A stretch of DNA of 24,218 nucleotides from an uncultured Clostridia bacterium. Lineage in GTDB: Bacteria > Bacillota > Clostridia > Oscillospirales > Butyricicoccaceae. A program made the position numbers and the translations under genes. Shown here one piece after another: positions 15,076-22,483 of this stretch. Each line of letters opens with the position of its first letter. The stretch's first letter is position 1. Location of the stretch: NCBI GenBank assembly GCA_910589115.1, contig CAJUSB010000045.1, positions 1-24,218 of the forward strand, read 5' to 3'. The notes beneath the pieces were generated by a model that was not told where the DNA came from, made no database searches, and worked only from the letters and a program-made list of their open reading frames with translations.

Positions 15076-15118
15076 AAACAGTGGTTTTGAAACAACGAAT
15101 TTCAAAACCACTGTTTTT
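15076..15118. terminator. Bidirectional terminator between convergent genes
   Basis: A perfect 17-bp stem joins AAACAGTGGTTTTGAAA (15076-15092) to TTTCAAAACCACTGTTT (15100-15116) with a seven-base loop, followed by further T. It serves the + strand pair. It stands about 150 bases from the end of the minus-strand DUF4230 gene. Confidence 0.88.
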
Positions 15119-15266
15119 CTTAGAACCGGCGGCCAAAGGCCATTAAGCCGTGTTTTCACATTATCGAATTATAAAAGTATTGCTGCTTCTGTCGGATGAG
15201 CGCTTCGTTCCCTTGCGCGTAACTGATCTGACAAATTTTCAGTGTTCGCGGGAATCTGTGATCAGG

Positions 15267-15893
15267 CTATTCCGCCGTGCGTACTGTCAATGTATATTCG
15301 TCCATGCCCGGGACAATCCTTAAAAGAGATTCCACCGCAAGACGCGCTTTTTCATCCGCAGAAGATAACAGTCCCTTTGCAATGGCTTTCTGCTCAACTT
15401 CTTCTTTCTGTTCAGCAGTAAAGCCGGTATAATCCTGAATTTTTATCGGATTAAACAGATTATGACTCTCGTCAAACACTTCAATGCTATCCTCGGGAAT
15501 CTCATGTGAAAGAATTTCTGATGCAGGCAGCGTAATCGTGACTGTATCTGCTCCAACTTCGGCCTTTACTGTGCCGAGATCTACTCCCGCTTTAATCAGC
15601 CCATCATAGGATACCAAAAAACTTTTAGTCGTGAATGGTACTTTCCAACCGTAAAAATCAACCTGGTTTTCAAATTTTCCCATGTTTGTATAATGATATT
15701 CAACCGCAACCAACTCCTGCACCGAACGCAGCTGTTCGCCAATCAGGTCACTGGTAATCACAGGCGCTTTTTCCCGCCCGCCATAGACTGCACCAAATAC
15801 AAACATCCCAGCCAGCAAAATACAGCCTAGCAACAGTAAAACCAATTTGGTTTTTAACCGCATACCTCGCGGCTGTGTATCACGTTCGCGCAT
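15267..15893 (-). CDS. DUF4230 membrane-anchored protein
   Basis: A 208-residue protein with a short basic N-terminus, one membrane segment (about 13-35, LVLLLLGCILLAGMFVFGAVYG) and an extracytoplasmic domain typical of DUF4230 (LRSVQELVAVEYHYTNMGKF, then VTITLPASEILSHEI). The C-terminal helix is followed by IVPGMDEYTLTVRTAE. Start ATG 15893 has AAAGGAGG upstream; an upstream ATG at 15944 lacks one. It lies 53 bases after the MFS transporter and is probably co-transcribed. Function is unknown in the family. Confidence 0.82.
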   Translation of the reverse strand: MRERDTQPRGMRLKTKLVLLLLGCILLAGMFVFGAVYGGREKAPVITSDLIGEQLRSVQELVAVEYHYTNMGKFENQVDFYGWKVPFTTKSFLVSYDGLIKAGVDLGTVKAEVGADTVTITLPASEILSHEIPEDSIEVFDESHNLFNPIKIQDYTGFTAEQKEEVEQKAIAKGLLSSADEKARLAVESLLRIVPGMDEYTLTVRTAE

Positions 15894-15946
15894 ATGTACC
15901 TCCTTTTTTTGAGGGGAATGGATAACCAAATTTCGCTTATGCACAC

Positions 15947-17662
15947 TTACACCGGAGAATCAGGCTGTGCAGGCTCGTCCATTTCCGCAGGTTCAGCCAT
16001 CAAAGGGGCCTCCTCTGTAATCTCAACGGCCTCCTCCTCATATTCTTCCAGATCAACACCAACTTCTGCAACAACATCTTCTGTATAGCTGTCCACAGCT
16101 GGATCTGCTTCGACCTCGGCCATATTTTCCTCCATCGAAACAGCCGGAATATCTGCTGCAAGTGCTCCAGCTTCTTCGGCTGTATCCTCTATAAACAGCG
16201 TATCATTTTCACTAATAACAAAGTCATCGGCCAATTCATAATTATCATTATATGTATCCATCGGAGCTTCCAAATCATCAAACTCTGCAAGATCAACAAA
16301 TTCATCAGCCGTCATATAGCGCGGGCCATCATCATATTGCTCCATACCTGCAATCCTGCGAAGCTCCGCAAATTCTGGAAAATCGTCAAACTCATCCAAC
16401 TCGGTTATTTCACCGAGATCTGCAAATTCATCCTGTACAATCATCTCTTCTGTATGCTGCGGCTGGATCATTTCCGGCAGCTCTGGCTCTCCATCTGTAT
16501 AAGTGAAAGTCAAACATTTCCGCGGGATAACCCGCCCGATCATCATAAGATCACCCAGCAGCAAAACCATAGCAAGGATCATGACAGAACGCATACTAAT
16601 CCAGCTGCCAAATGCACCGGCAAGTAAGGAAACAACGGCTTTCCCGGCGCAGTCCCAGAGAACAAGGACAGACAGGGTCGCACCCCCGCCATCATTTGCA
16701 TCCACTCCAGCGGCATAGAACAGCGGGCCGAGAACAGATAATCCTGCACCCATGACGCAGACAGCGAGCCAGAACAGCCTGCCGTCAGGAACCGCTGTAA
16801 GCAGAATCAGCGAACAGAACAATACTAAACTCAATATAGCTGCACACTGCCGGGGCGGCGTCCGGTCGGCTGCACGGGCGTACATGAACCGGCCGATTGC
16901 AACCCCCAGCCAAACCAAAGCAATCGCAACCGATGCAATCAGCGGCGTATAGCCGAGGGTGTTGGTCATATAGGCAGCTATCCAGCCAACAGCGACCACC
17001 TCAACCCCAGCATAGAGGAAAATCGCAAAAGAATATCGATACATGCGCTGTACACGCAAAGTCGAACGCCGCTCAGACTGCCAGTAATCCAGCCGGAAGG
17101 GCGGCAGCTTGGGGAACGGGATAACCGCGTGAAGTACAGCAGCGACAGCCAATATAATGCCTAAAATAAAATATGCCCTGCGCCAGCCATGGCCGAAGCA
17201 GGTAAGCAGGCAGGAACTGCCAGCGCCACACAATGCGCCAAACCCGAGTACAGCCGCACAAAGCGGGATACACTCCGCATAGATACGCCCGGTAAGTACA
17301 CTGACTGCCTCTATACCGGTAAGCAACACAAAAACAGATGCGCCCCCCAGCACAGCCAGCGCAAGACAAACCAGCCAGAACCGTTCCGCAAACGGAATAC
17401 AAAAGGCCGGAACTGCACAAAAAACCAGCGCAAGACTGACCGCAATATGGCGTCCGACAGCAGAAACCAGCCTCCCGGCGAACGGGCTGACGACGATATA
17501 AAAAATGCAGCCGGCAGCAAAAAGAAAGCCGGACCACCCGGCACCATGACCGAAGGATGCGGCAATCCGAGCGGCGAATGACGCAAGGACCGCCTGAGAC
17601 ATGGAGAACATGCAGAGTGCAAGGCAGGTCATTACAGCCGGCAGGATGCGTTTCAGCTTCAT
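15947..17662 (-). CDS. MFS transporter with a long acidic C-terminal tail
   Basis: A 571-residue protein. Residues 1-388 form a major-facilitator core of about 12 membrane helices (LFAAGCIFYIVVSPFAGRL, LGVAIGRFMYARAADRTPP near the mid-loop). Residues 389-571 form a tail with 62 Asp/Glu out of 183 residues, only three Arg and no Lys. It contains repeated (D/E)EF-type boxes: QDEFADL, LDEFDDF, ADEFVDLAEFDDL. The tail should be cytoplasmic and mostly disordered. GGAGG precedes the ATG, and the gene has its own promoter. The substrate is unknown; related MFS proteins are efflux or metabolite carriers. The acidic tail is not part of the standard family and could bind cations, a cationic partner, or the membrane-anchored DUF4230 neighbour indirectly. 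Confidence 0.85.
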   Translation of the reverse strand: MKLKRILPAVMTCLALCMFSMSQAVLASFAARIAASFGHGAGWSGFLFAAGCIFYIVVSPFAGRLVSAVGRHIAVSLALVFCAVPAFCIPFAERFWLVCLALAVLGGASVFVLLTGIEAVSVLTGRIYAECIPLCAAVLGFGALCGAGSSCLLTCFGHGWRRAYFILGIILAVAAVLHAVIPFPKLPPFRLDYWQSERRSTLRVQRMYRYSFAIFLYAGVEVVAVGWIAAYMTNTLGYTPLIASVAIALVWLGVAIGRFMYARAADRTPPRQCAAILSLVLFCSLILLTAVPDGRLFWLAVCVMGAGLSVLGPLFYAAGVDANDGGGATLSVLVLWDCAGKAVVSLLAGAFGSWISMRSVMILAMVLLLGDLMMIGRVIPRKCLTFTYTDGEPELPEMIQPQHTEEMIVQDEFADLGEITELDEFDDFPEFAELRRIAGMEQYDDGPRYMTADEFVDLAEFDDLEAPMDTYNDNYELADDFVISENDTLFIEDTAEEAGALAADIPAVSMEENMAEVEADPAVDSYTEDVVAEVGVDLEEYEEEAVEITEEAPLMAEPAEMDEPAQPDSPV

Positions 17663-17693
17663 TGAGGAACCTCCAAATTATCTACCAATCCTA

Positions 17694-17721
17694 ATTATAA
17701 ACGTTTGTCAGATAAATGCAA
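17694..17721 (-). promoter_or_regulatory. Sigma-A promoter of the MFS-DUF4230 operon
   Basis: On the minus strand TTGCAT (17721-17716), a 16-base spacer and TATAAT (17699-17694), 31 bases before the MFS start codon. Confidence 0.75.
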
Positions 17722-17789
17722 GAGGTTTTTGAAGGATTGAAAAAAATCTGCGATGTTTTAGCGAAAAATTTACGGCGCCGCATTATACC

Positions 17790-18075
17790 GGCCGGGCTGC
17801 TGTCCTTTTGGCAGCCCGGCCAGCAGCGGATGAACACATTCCCTGCGCACCCAATCCCCCGTCCCGCCCGCAGGCGAAGCAGAGATGCGCCAGCATCTCG
17901 GGGTCTGGGGCGCATAGCCCCAGCGGGAGTCCAGAGGGCAGCGCCCTCTGGTGCACGCCGCATAGGCGCGGGAGTCCAGAGGGCAGCGCCCTTTGGTGCA
18001 CGCGGGTGCAGGGCAGCGCCCTGCCGCTGTCCGCGCAGGACGCCGCCCCGGCGAGGGGTGCGTATAATCAGCCGG
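17790..18075 (+). repeat. Palindromic intergenic repeat, copy D (near full length)
   Basis: Modules in order: an 11-bp perfect hairpin GGCCGGGCTGC/GCAGCCCGGCC with loop TGTCCTTTTG (17790-17821); GCGCACC; CCCGTCCCGCCCGCAGGCGA; AGATGCG/GCATCT; CTGGGGC/GCCCCAG; CCAGAGGGC/GCCCTCTGG twice; GCAGGGC/GCCCTGC; GCTGTCCGCG. Order and sequence match copy C in the opposite orientation. It lies between two divergent genes and contains no supported gene. Confidence 0.87.
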
Positions 18076-18109
18076 CTTTTTGAAAAGACTGTAAATTGAG
18101 GTGAAGGGC

Positions 18110-18775
18110 TTGATTACGCTTCAAAATATCTGTAAAATATATGGCAGGAACCAGATCGAAGCACTCCGCAGTGTGTCGCTTCATGTGGCCAACGGCGACT
18201 ACCTTTCCATTACCGGCGCTTCCGGTTCGGGTAAGACTACCCTAATGCACATCCTAGGCCTGCTGGATGCTCCCAGCTCCGGCCGATACCTGCTGGACGG
18301 CCGGGACGTTTCAGCACTGCGTCCCGATGCGCGCGCAAGGCTGCGCGGTGAAGCCATCGGCTTCGTCTTTCAGTCCTTCCGCCTGCTTCAGGACCTCTCC
18401 GCATTGGAAAATGCCGCCCTCCCGCTCGCCTTTCAAGGCGTGCCTGAACGCGTCCGCCTAGCAAAAGCTCGCGAACTGCTCGCAAGAGTCGGCCTCGCCG
18501 AACGCGCTCCCCACCGTCCCCGCGAACTCTCCGGCGGTCAGCAGCAGCGCGTCGCCATCGCCCGCGCGCTCGCCGCTAATCCCCGCGTACTCCTCGCCGA
18601 TGAGCCAACCGCAGGACTCGATCCCGCCGCAACCCAAGACATCCTCACCCTGTTCGACCAGCTCCATGCAGACGGGCACACCATTATCCTCATCACCCAC
18701 GATCCCGCCGTCGCCGCCCGCGCCACCCGCCGGGCCGCTATCCAAACGGGACAGCTAAAGGAGGCTCCTTCATGA
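18110..18775 (+). CDS. ABC transporter ATP-binding protein, MacB/LolD type
   Basis: A 221-residue ATPase subunit with all motifs: Walker A GASGSGKTT, Q-loop FVFQSFRLL, signature LSGGQQQRVAIARAL, Walker B VLLADEPTAGLD and switch histidine ILITHD. The 'LMHILGLLD' after Walker A is characteristic of MacB/LolD/FtsE-like exporters and mechanotransmission systems. I chose TTG 18110 (GAGGTG six bases upstream, giving MITLQNICKIYG) over GTG 18101, which overlaps that site. No permease gene follows; the next gene overlaps by four bases and is a dCMP deaminase. The permease partner must be elsewhere or has been lost. Its 5' flank is repeat copy D, so a lost upstream permease is conceivable. Confidence 0.88.
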   Translation: MITLQNICKIYGRNQIEALRSVSLHVANGDYLSITGASGSGKTTLMHILGLLDAPSSGRYLLDGRDVSALRPDARARLRGEAIGFVFQSFRLLQDLSALENAALPLAFQGVPERVRLAKARELLARVGLAERAPHRPRELSGGQQQRVAIARALAANPRVLLADEPTAGLDPAATQDILTLFDQLHADGHTIILITHDPAVAARATRRAAIQTGQLKEAPS

Positions 18776-19260
18776 CCAGACGTGACAAAACCAACTATTA
18801 TCTCGATATGGCAGAGGTCGCAAGCGAACGCGGCACCTGCCTGCGCCGTAATTACGGTGCAGTCATCGTGAAAAACGATATCATTGTTTCTACCGGCTAC
18901 GTCGGCGCACCGCGCGGCCGCGCGAACTGTATCGACCTCGGCTTCTGTATGCGCCAAAAACTGAAAATCCCACGCGGTGAACGCTATGAGTTCTGCCGCT
19001 CCGTACACGCGGAAGCCAACGCCATTATCGCCGCCTCCCGCGAGCAGATGCTGGGCGCTGCCCTCTATCTGTGCGGCCGGGAGGTGGACACCGGCGAACT
19101 CATACCAGACGCCGACTGCTGCACTATGTGCAAACGCATGATTATTAACGCCGGTATTTCCCAGGTCATTATCCGACGCACACACGATACATACGAACAA
19201 ATCGACGTACAAAAGTGGGTCGAAAACGACGACGTGCTGAACGGGGTGACCGGATACTGA
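18772..19260 (+). CDS. comEB: Deoxycytidylate (dCMP) deaminase
   Basis: A 162-residue zinc enzyme that converts dCMP to dUMP for dTMP synthesis. The deaminase fold shows HAEANAI (zinc histidine and catalytic glutamate) and DCCTMCKRMIINAGI, the second zinc motif, with Cys in place of the more usual Pro in 'PCxxC'. The N-terminus (YYLDMAEVASERGTCLRRNYGAVIVKND) and SGYxG-like TGYVGAPRGRANC match ComEB/dCMP deaminases. The ATG overlaps the ABC gene stop (ATGA) and AAGGAGG lies inside the ABC gene, indicating translational coupling. Confidence 0.92.
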   Translation: MTRRDKTNYYLDMAEVASERGTCLRRNYGAVIVKNDIIVSTGYVGAPRGRANCIDLGFCMRQKLKIPRGERYEFCRSVHAEANAIIAASREQMLGAALYLCGREVDTGELIPDADCCTMCKRMIINAGISQVIIRRTHDTYEQIDVQKWVENDDVLNGVTGY

Positions 19261-19261
19261 T

Positions 19262-20023
19262 ATGCTGAAACTTTTTCTCGGCTGGCTTGCAATCAATGCC
19301 GCCCTGCTGCTGGCGATCTGGCTCATCGTTCGCGGCTGGCAGCACACCCGTCCACTGACCGGCCCCCAGCTCGCTAAACATCTTGACCGTGAAACCAATA
19401 CAGACAGCCAACGCCCTGCGTTTTCCTTCGGCGAAACGGCATTCCTTCTGCGCGAAACCGGCCGTCCCTCAGAAACCCGTCTGCTTTCCGCCGTGCTGAC
19501 CGCATGGCAGGGCAGCGGACAAGTCACATGCCGCACAGCCTCTAAAAAACGCCTCGTGAGCTTCGGGGACGAAATGCAGCCAACTCTTTCCTTTTCCGAT
19601 GCCGGGGCAGAACTGCCCGGCGCGGAAGGTGCGTTGTTTGCCCTGCTTTCGTCAGGCTGCGACAGCGGCACGATGCAATCAGGCGAAGCCTATAACTGGG
19701 CCCGCGAAAATGCCCCATCCCTCCGCAATGCCCTGCTGCGGTTTGAAGCTGAGGGCCGCGCCGTACTCCGCGCGGAATGTGCTGTCCGTGAAGAAACGCG
19801 AAAGCATTTTTTAGGCCCGCAGGAACGCCTAATCTACACACCGCGCGGCCTGCGCCGGGCACTTGCCCTGCGCTGCTGGGAAAACCACCTCCGCCAATCC
19901 CCTGACGACTGCCCCGCATATGCCGTTCTCTTTGGCTATGCGGAACCGCCCCAGCCGCTGAACGGCCTATGCGAAAGCCTGACAAACGGCTATACCGCTG
20001 GCCTCCGCAGCACGATGCCCTGA
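19262..20023 (+). CDS. Hypothetical protein with one N-terminal membrane helix
   Basis: A 253-residue protein not recognised. Residues 4-25 (LFLGWLAINAALLLAIWLIV) form a membrane anchor; the rest is soluble. Segments such as ETRLLSAVLTAWQGSGQVTC and EGALFALLSSGCD faintly resemble the winged-helix-like cytoplasmic part of DUF2207-type proteins, but I would not assign it. ATG lies one base after the dCMP deaminase stop, with GGGGTGA upstream, so it is the third gene of the operon. Its position might suggest an accessory to the ABC ATPase, but a single helix does not make a permease. Confidence 0.68.
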   Translation: MLKLFLGWLAINAALLLAIWLIVRGWQHTRPLTGPQLAKHLDRETNTDSQRPAFSFGETAFLLRETGRPSETRLLSAVLTAWQGSGQVTCRTASKKRLVSFGDEMQPTLSFSDAGAELPGAEGALFALLSSGCDSGTMQSGEAYNWARENAPSLRNALLRFEAEGRAVLRAECAVREETRKHFLGPQERLIYTPRGLRRALALRCWENHLRQSPDDCPAYAVLFGYAEPPQPLNGLCESLTNGYTAGLRSTMP

Positions 20024-20040
20024 CACTGTTTCAGCCCCCC

Positions 20041-20565
20041 TTACCGTACAGAAACGCCCCATGCCGTCAGATGTGCTGCAAACCCATCCAGCGCCTGCTT
20101 CTGCCTGCCCCAAAATTCAAGCGTGAAGACTTTTCCGCTGCTGTCAACAAGCCGTAAATCAGTTACGATCCGGTTCCTGCCGGAATATTCCTGGATGTTT
20201 GCCTGCACCAACGTTTCCGCCGGGAACAGCCGCAGGGTGCGGCGGCTGCGGCAGACCAGGCAGTCGGAAAGCAAATGCGCCTCCCCCAGATACAGCCGCA
20301 CACAAGAGTGCGGTGCATTATATTCCTTTGCAATCCGCTCCTGCCGCAGCAGGGGCAGCGCCTCAAATGCCTCCCTGAACCGTTGTCCCTCATACACCGC
20401 CCGCAGAAAAGCCACCACAGCCAAAACCGGGATAAACAGCATATACACATACGAGAACCCCGCATAATAGGCCAGCCCGCACATCAGCAACTGTATCAGC
20501 AGCAGCAATGGGAGAACGCCCCGCGCCTCCGCAACATAAAAATCACGAATTATCCGTTTCATCAT
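20041..20565 (-). CDS. Hypothetical two-TM membrane protein
   Basis: A 174-residue protein with two adjacent membrane helices (about 15-33 GVLPLLLLIQLLMCGLAYY, and 36-52 FSYVYMLFIPVLAVVAF). A soluble C-terminal domain with beta-strand spacing follows (SRRTLRLFPAETLVQANIQE, then VTDLRLVDSSGKVFTLEFWG). Such a layout recalls bacterial PH-like or YcxB-type proteins, but identity is uncertain. Two adjacent ATGs, 20565 and 20562, follow AAAGGA; either may be used. The frame is open further upstream through repeat copy E, which I exclude. It converges on the preceding + strand gene with only 17 bases between them. Confidence 0.68.
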   Translation of the reverse strand: MMKRIIRDFYVAEARGVLPLLLLIQLLMCGLAYYAGFSYVYMLFIPVLAVVAFLRAVYEGQRFREAFEALPLLRQERIAKEYNAPHSCVRLYLGEAHLLSDCLVCRSRRTLRLFPAETLVQANIQEYSGRNRIVTDLRLVDSSGKVFTLEFWGRQKQALDGFAAHLTAWGVSVR

Positions 20566-20596
20566 CCAAATCCTTTCCCTCGTGCGTGCTGAAATT

Positions 20597-20735
20597 ACCG
20601 TTTCGTCTCCGCCTGCGCGGCGGGCGGTCCTGCGCGGACAGCGCCAGAGGGACTTGTCCCTCTGGACTCCCGTCCTTCGCCTGCGGGCGGGACGTGGGGA
20701 AGGGTGCGGTGAATCAGCCCGCACGTGCGTATAAT
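20597..20735 (-). repeat. Palindromic intergenic repeat, copy E
   Basis: On the minus strand it shows GCACCC, CGTCCCGCCCGCAGGCGA, CGGGAGTCCAGAGGGAC paired with GTCCCTCTGG (loop AA), then GCTGTCCGCGCAGGACC. The stem reads GGGAC/GTCCC where copies C and D have GGGC/GCCC, a compensatory change. The AGATGCG and CTGGGGC modules are absent. Confidence 0.82.
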
Positions 20736-20755
20736 ATCCACCGTTCAACCCGCAG

Positions 20756-20791
20756 AAAAGGGGCTCCGGCACATCGTCCGGGGCCCCTTTT
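20756..20791 (-). terminator. Terminator downstream of the SLH protein gene
   Basis: AAAAGGGGC (20756-20764) pairs with GCCCCTTTT (20783-20791) around CCGG/CCGG with one mismatch and an eight-base loop, flanked by A- and T-runs. It follows the SLH gene on the minus strand and could work in both directions. Confidence 0.8.
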
Positions 20792-20805
20792 TCAGCCATC
20801 CTTAT

Positions 20806-22170
20806 TTATTCCTCAATGCTCTCATAGCCTTCAAAGGAGGCGGGGAATTCTACCTTAACTCCATCGCCAACGGCTGTAATATCCATGGTCATATTCATGT
20901 CCATTTTGAAATCTTCCTCGCCAAAGCTCATTGCCATATCCATCTTGGCGCTTTCAACCTTGCCGTTTGCCGTAACGCTGTGAAGTGTCACCTTATCAAT
21001 CGAAATATCAAGTTTTGTACCGCCCAGCTCCGGCAAAGCCTGAAGCATGGGCCCCATGATAGAATCAACCACATGGTTCATCAGCTTCGCATTATAGACA
21101 ATATCATAGGTTGTCTTGCCGTCTGCCGTGGATTTCTTCAAGGATTCAATAGACGTGATCGGCTCACCATTGACGCTCTTTACATTGATTACACCAGCCT
21201 GTGATATGGCTTCCTCAAAATCCATCGGCAGTTTGATCTTGGTTCCGTCTGCCTCGATATATGCATATCCATCCTTAAAATACATCGTATTCGGGACGTT
21301 GACCGTTTCTTCCGGCGTAATGACACTGACTGAACCAGTCACTGACATCTCCATATCAGCAGGCTTTGCAGCATCGTACTTCATTGCAATATCCTGCACC
21401 ATCGACATCTTTGCACTTTCACCCTCAGCAGATATATTAAAATCCGCCGTGAGCTTACAAGCCATTGAGGTTGCATTATTGAGATTATCCGAAGAACCGT
21501 AAAATTCACGGTAATCAGCAAAATTCTGCCGGAGCGCCTTGGAAGCATCATTGTCCGCAACCACACCCTCTGCAACCAGCTTGCTGAGCAAGTCAGCTTC
21601 GCCGCTCTTGGGCTGGCGGGAAAGCGTCGTATAGCACATTGCTACAAGATGGTCACGCTGAAACGCTTTCTCATCACAGTTAAAGAGATCAACAACTCCC
21701 TTTTCCCGTGCAAAGTCCATCGCCGTAAAATAAGTAAAATCGCCGCCCTCTGCATCGGAATAGCCCAGCGCACGCAGCAGGAAAGTCGCCGCCATCTGCG
21801 CAGAGCATTCGTCACGCGGTGCAAAGGTCGTATCCGTCGTACCGGCAGCAAGGCCGTTTTTTACCAGCCAATTCACATAAGGCTTTGCCCATGCCGAATC
21901 CTCCATATCAGTGAATGCAAAACCTTCGGCATCTGTCTTCCAGCTCTCGGTTGCCTCAGCCTCCTTGCCAAGCAAACGCACCAGCATAGCAGCAGCTTCT
22001 CCGCGGGTGCCCGCACGGTCCAGGTCAAATCCAGACTGCGTCCCGTTCAGCAGGCCCAGGTCGCTCAGCGATTGTGCCGCACTGTCAAAATTCGCAGCAC
22101 CAGCTGCACAGAAGGTCATCGCACCTGCAAGCACACCGCTTACAAGCAGCTTTTTGAAAGAAAACTTCAT
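20806..22170 (-). CDS. SLH-domain surface protein with lipoprotein-like C-terminal domain
   Basis: A 454-residue exported protein. A signal peptide covers about 1-26 (KKLLVSGVLAGAMTFCAAGAA, with a likely AXA site). Two S-layer homology modules follow at about 27-90 (LSDLGLLNGTQSGFDLDRAGTRGEAAAMLVRLL) and 91-150 (FTDMEDSAWAKPYVNWLVKN, LAAGTTDTTFAPRDECSAQM), with a degenerate third to about 200. They anchor the protein to secondary cell-wall polymer. Residues 230-450 form repeated beta strands (MKYDAAKPADMEMSVTGSVS, MDMAMSFGEEDFKMDMNMTM), like DUF6612/LolA-type folds found with SLH domains in this order. The motif 'TFAPRDECSAQM' replaces the usual Arg-Glu with DE. AGGAGG precedes the ATG and the gene has its own promoter. 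Confidence 0.85.
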   Translation of the reverse strand: MKFSFKKLLVSGVLAGAMTFCAAGAANFDSAAQSLSDLGLLNGTQSGFDLDRAGTRGEAAAMLVRLLGKEAEATESWKTDAEGFAFTDMEDSAWAKPYVNWLVKNGLAAGTTDTTFAPRDECSAQMAATFLLRALGYSDAEGGDFTYFTAMDFAREKGVVDLFNCDEKAFQRDHLVAMCYTTLSRQPKSGEADLLSKLVAEGVVADNDASKALRQNFADYREFYGSSDNLNNATSMACKLTADFNISAEGESAKMSMVQDIAMKYDAAKPADMEMSVTGSVSVITPEETVNVPNTMYFKDGYAYIEADGTKIKLPMDFEEAISQAGVINVKSVNGEPITSIESLKKSTADGKTTYDIVYNAKLMNHVVDSIMGPMLQALPELGGTKLDISIDKVTLHSVTANGKVESAKMDMAMSFGEEDFKMDMNMTMDITAVGDGVKVEFPASFEGYESIEE

Positions 22171-22223
22171 TTCGCTATCCTCCTAAATCATGAAGTGGCT
22201 CTTTTGCCATTCTTCTACTTTTT

Positions 22224-22251
22224 AGTATAGCACCTGTCCCACGTTTTTCAA
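22224..22251 (-). promoter_or_regulatory. Sigma-A promoter of the SLH protein gene
   Basis: On the minus strand TTGAAA (22251-22246), a 16-base spacer and TATACT (22229-22224), about 54 bases before the start codon. Confidence 0.78.
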
Positions 22252-22370
22252 GCGGAAATATCAAGCAGCAACGGCAAAAACTCCATTTTTAACAATCTGT
22301 TCACATTTCCTTCCACCCCATAGCAATCGTAAAAAAATCGAAAATCAAACAAAAAACGGCCGAAAATCCC

Positions 22371-22470
22371 CGCCGCAGCGGAGAACGGGAGTCCAGAGGG
22401 ACGATGTCCCTCTGGTGCCCGCCGCAGAGGCGCGGGGTCCGGGGCAGCGCCCCCGGCCTAACGAGCACAC
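22371..22470 (+). repeat. Palindromic intergenic repeat, copy F (partial)
   Basis: CGGGAGTCCAGAGGGAC pairs with GTCCCTCTGG (loop GAT), followed by GCCCGCCGCAGAGGCGCGG and CCGGGGC/GCCCCCGG. The hairpin and CGTCCCGCCCGCAGG modules are missing. It fills the gap between the AGCS gene end and the SLH promoter. Confidence 0.8.
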
Positions 22471-22483
22471 CGCACTCACCGGA

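Noticed and set aside
18538..19671. A 377-codon minus-strand frame across the ABC, deaminase and hypothetical genes
   Set aside because: It is the complement of two unmistakable enzymes and has no domain or ribosome-binding site of its own.
19262..20023. Missing permease partner of the ABC ATPase
   Set aside because: Only one membrane helix and no FtsX/MacB-type extracellular domain, so it cannot serve as the channel.
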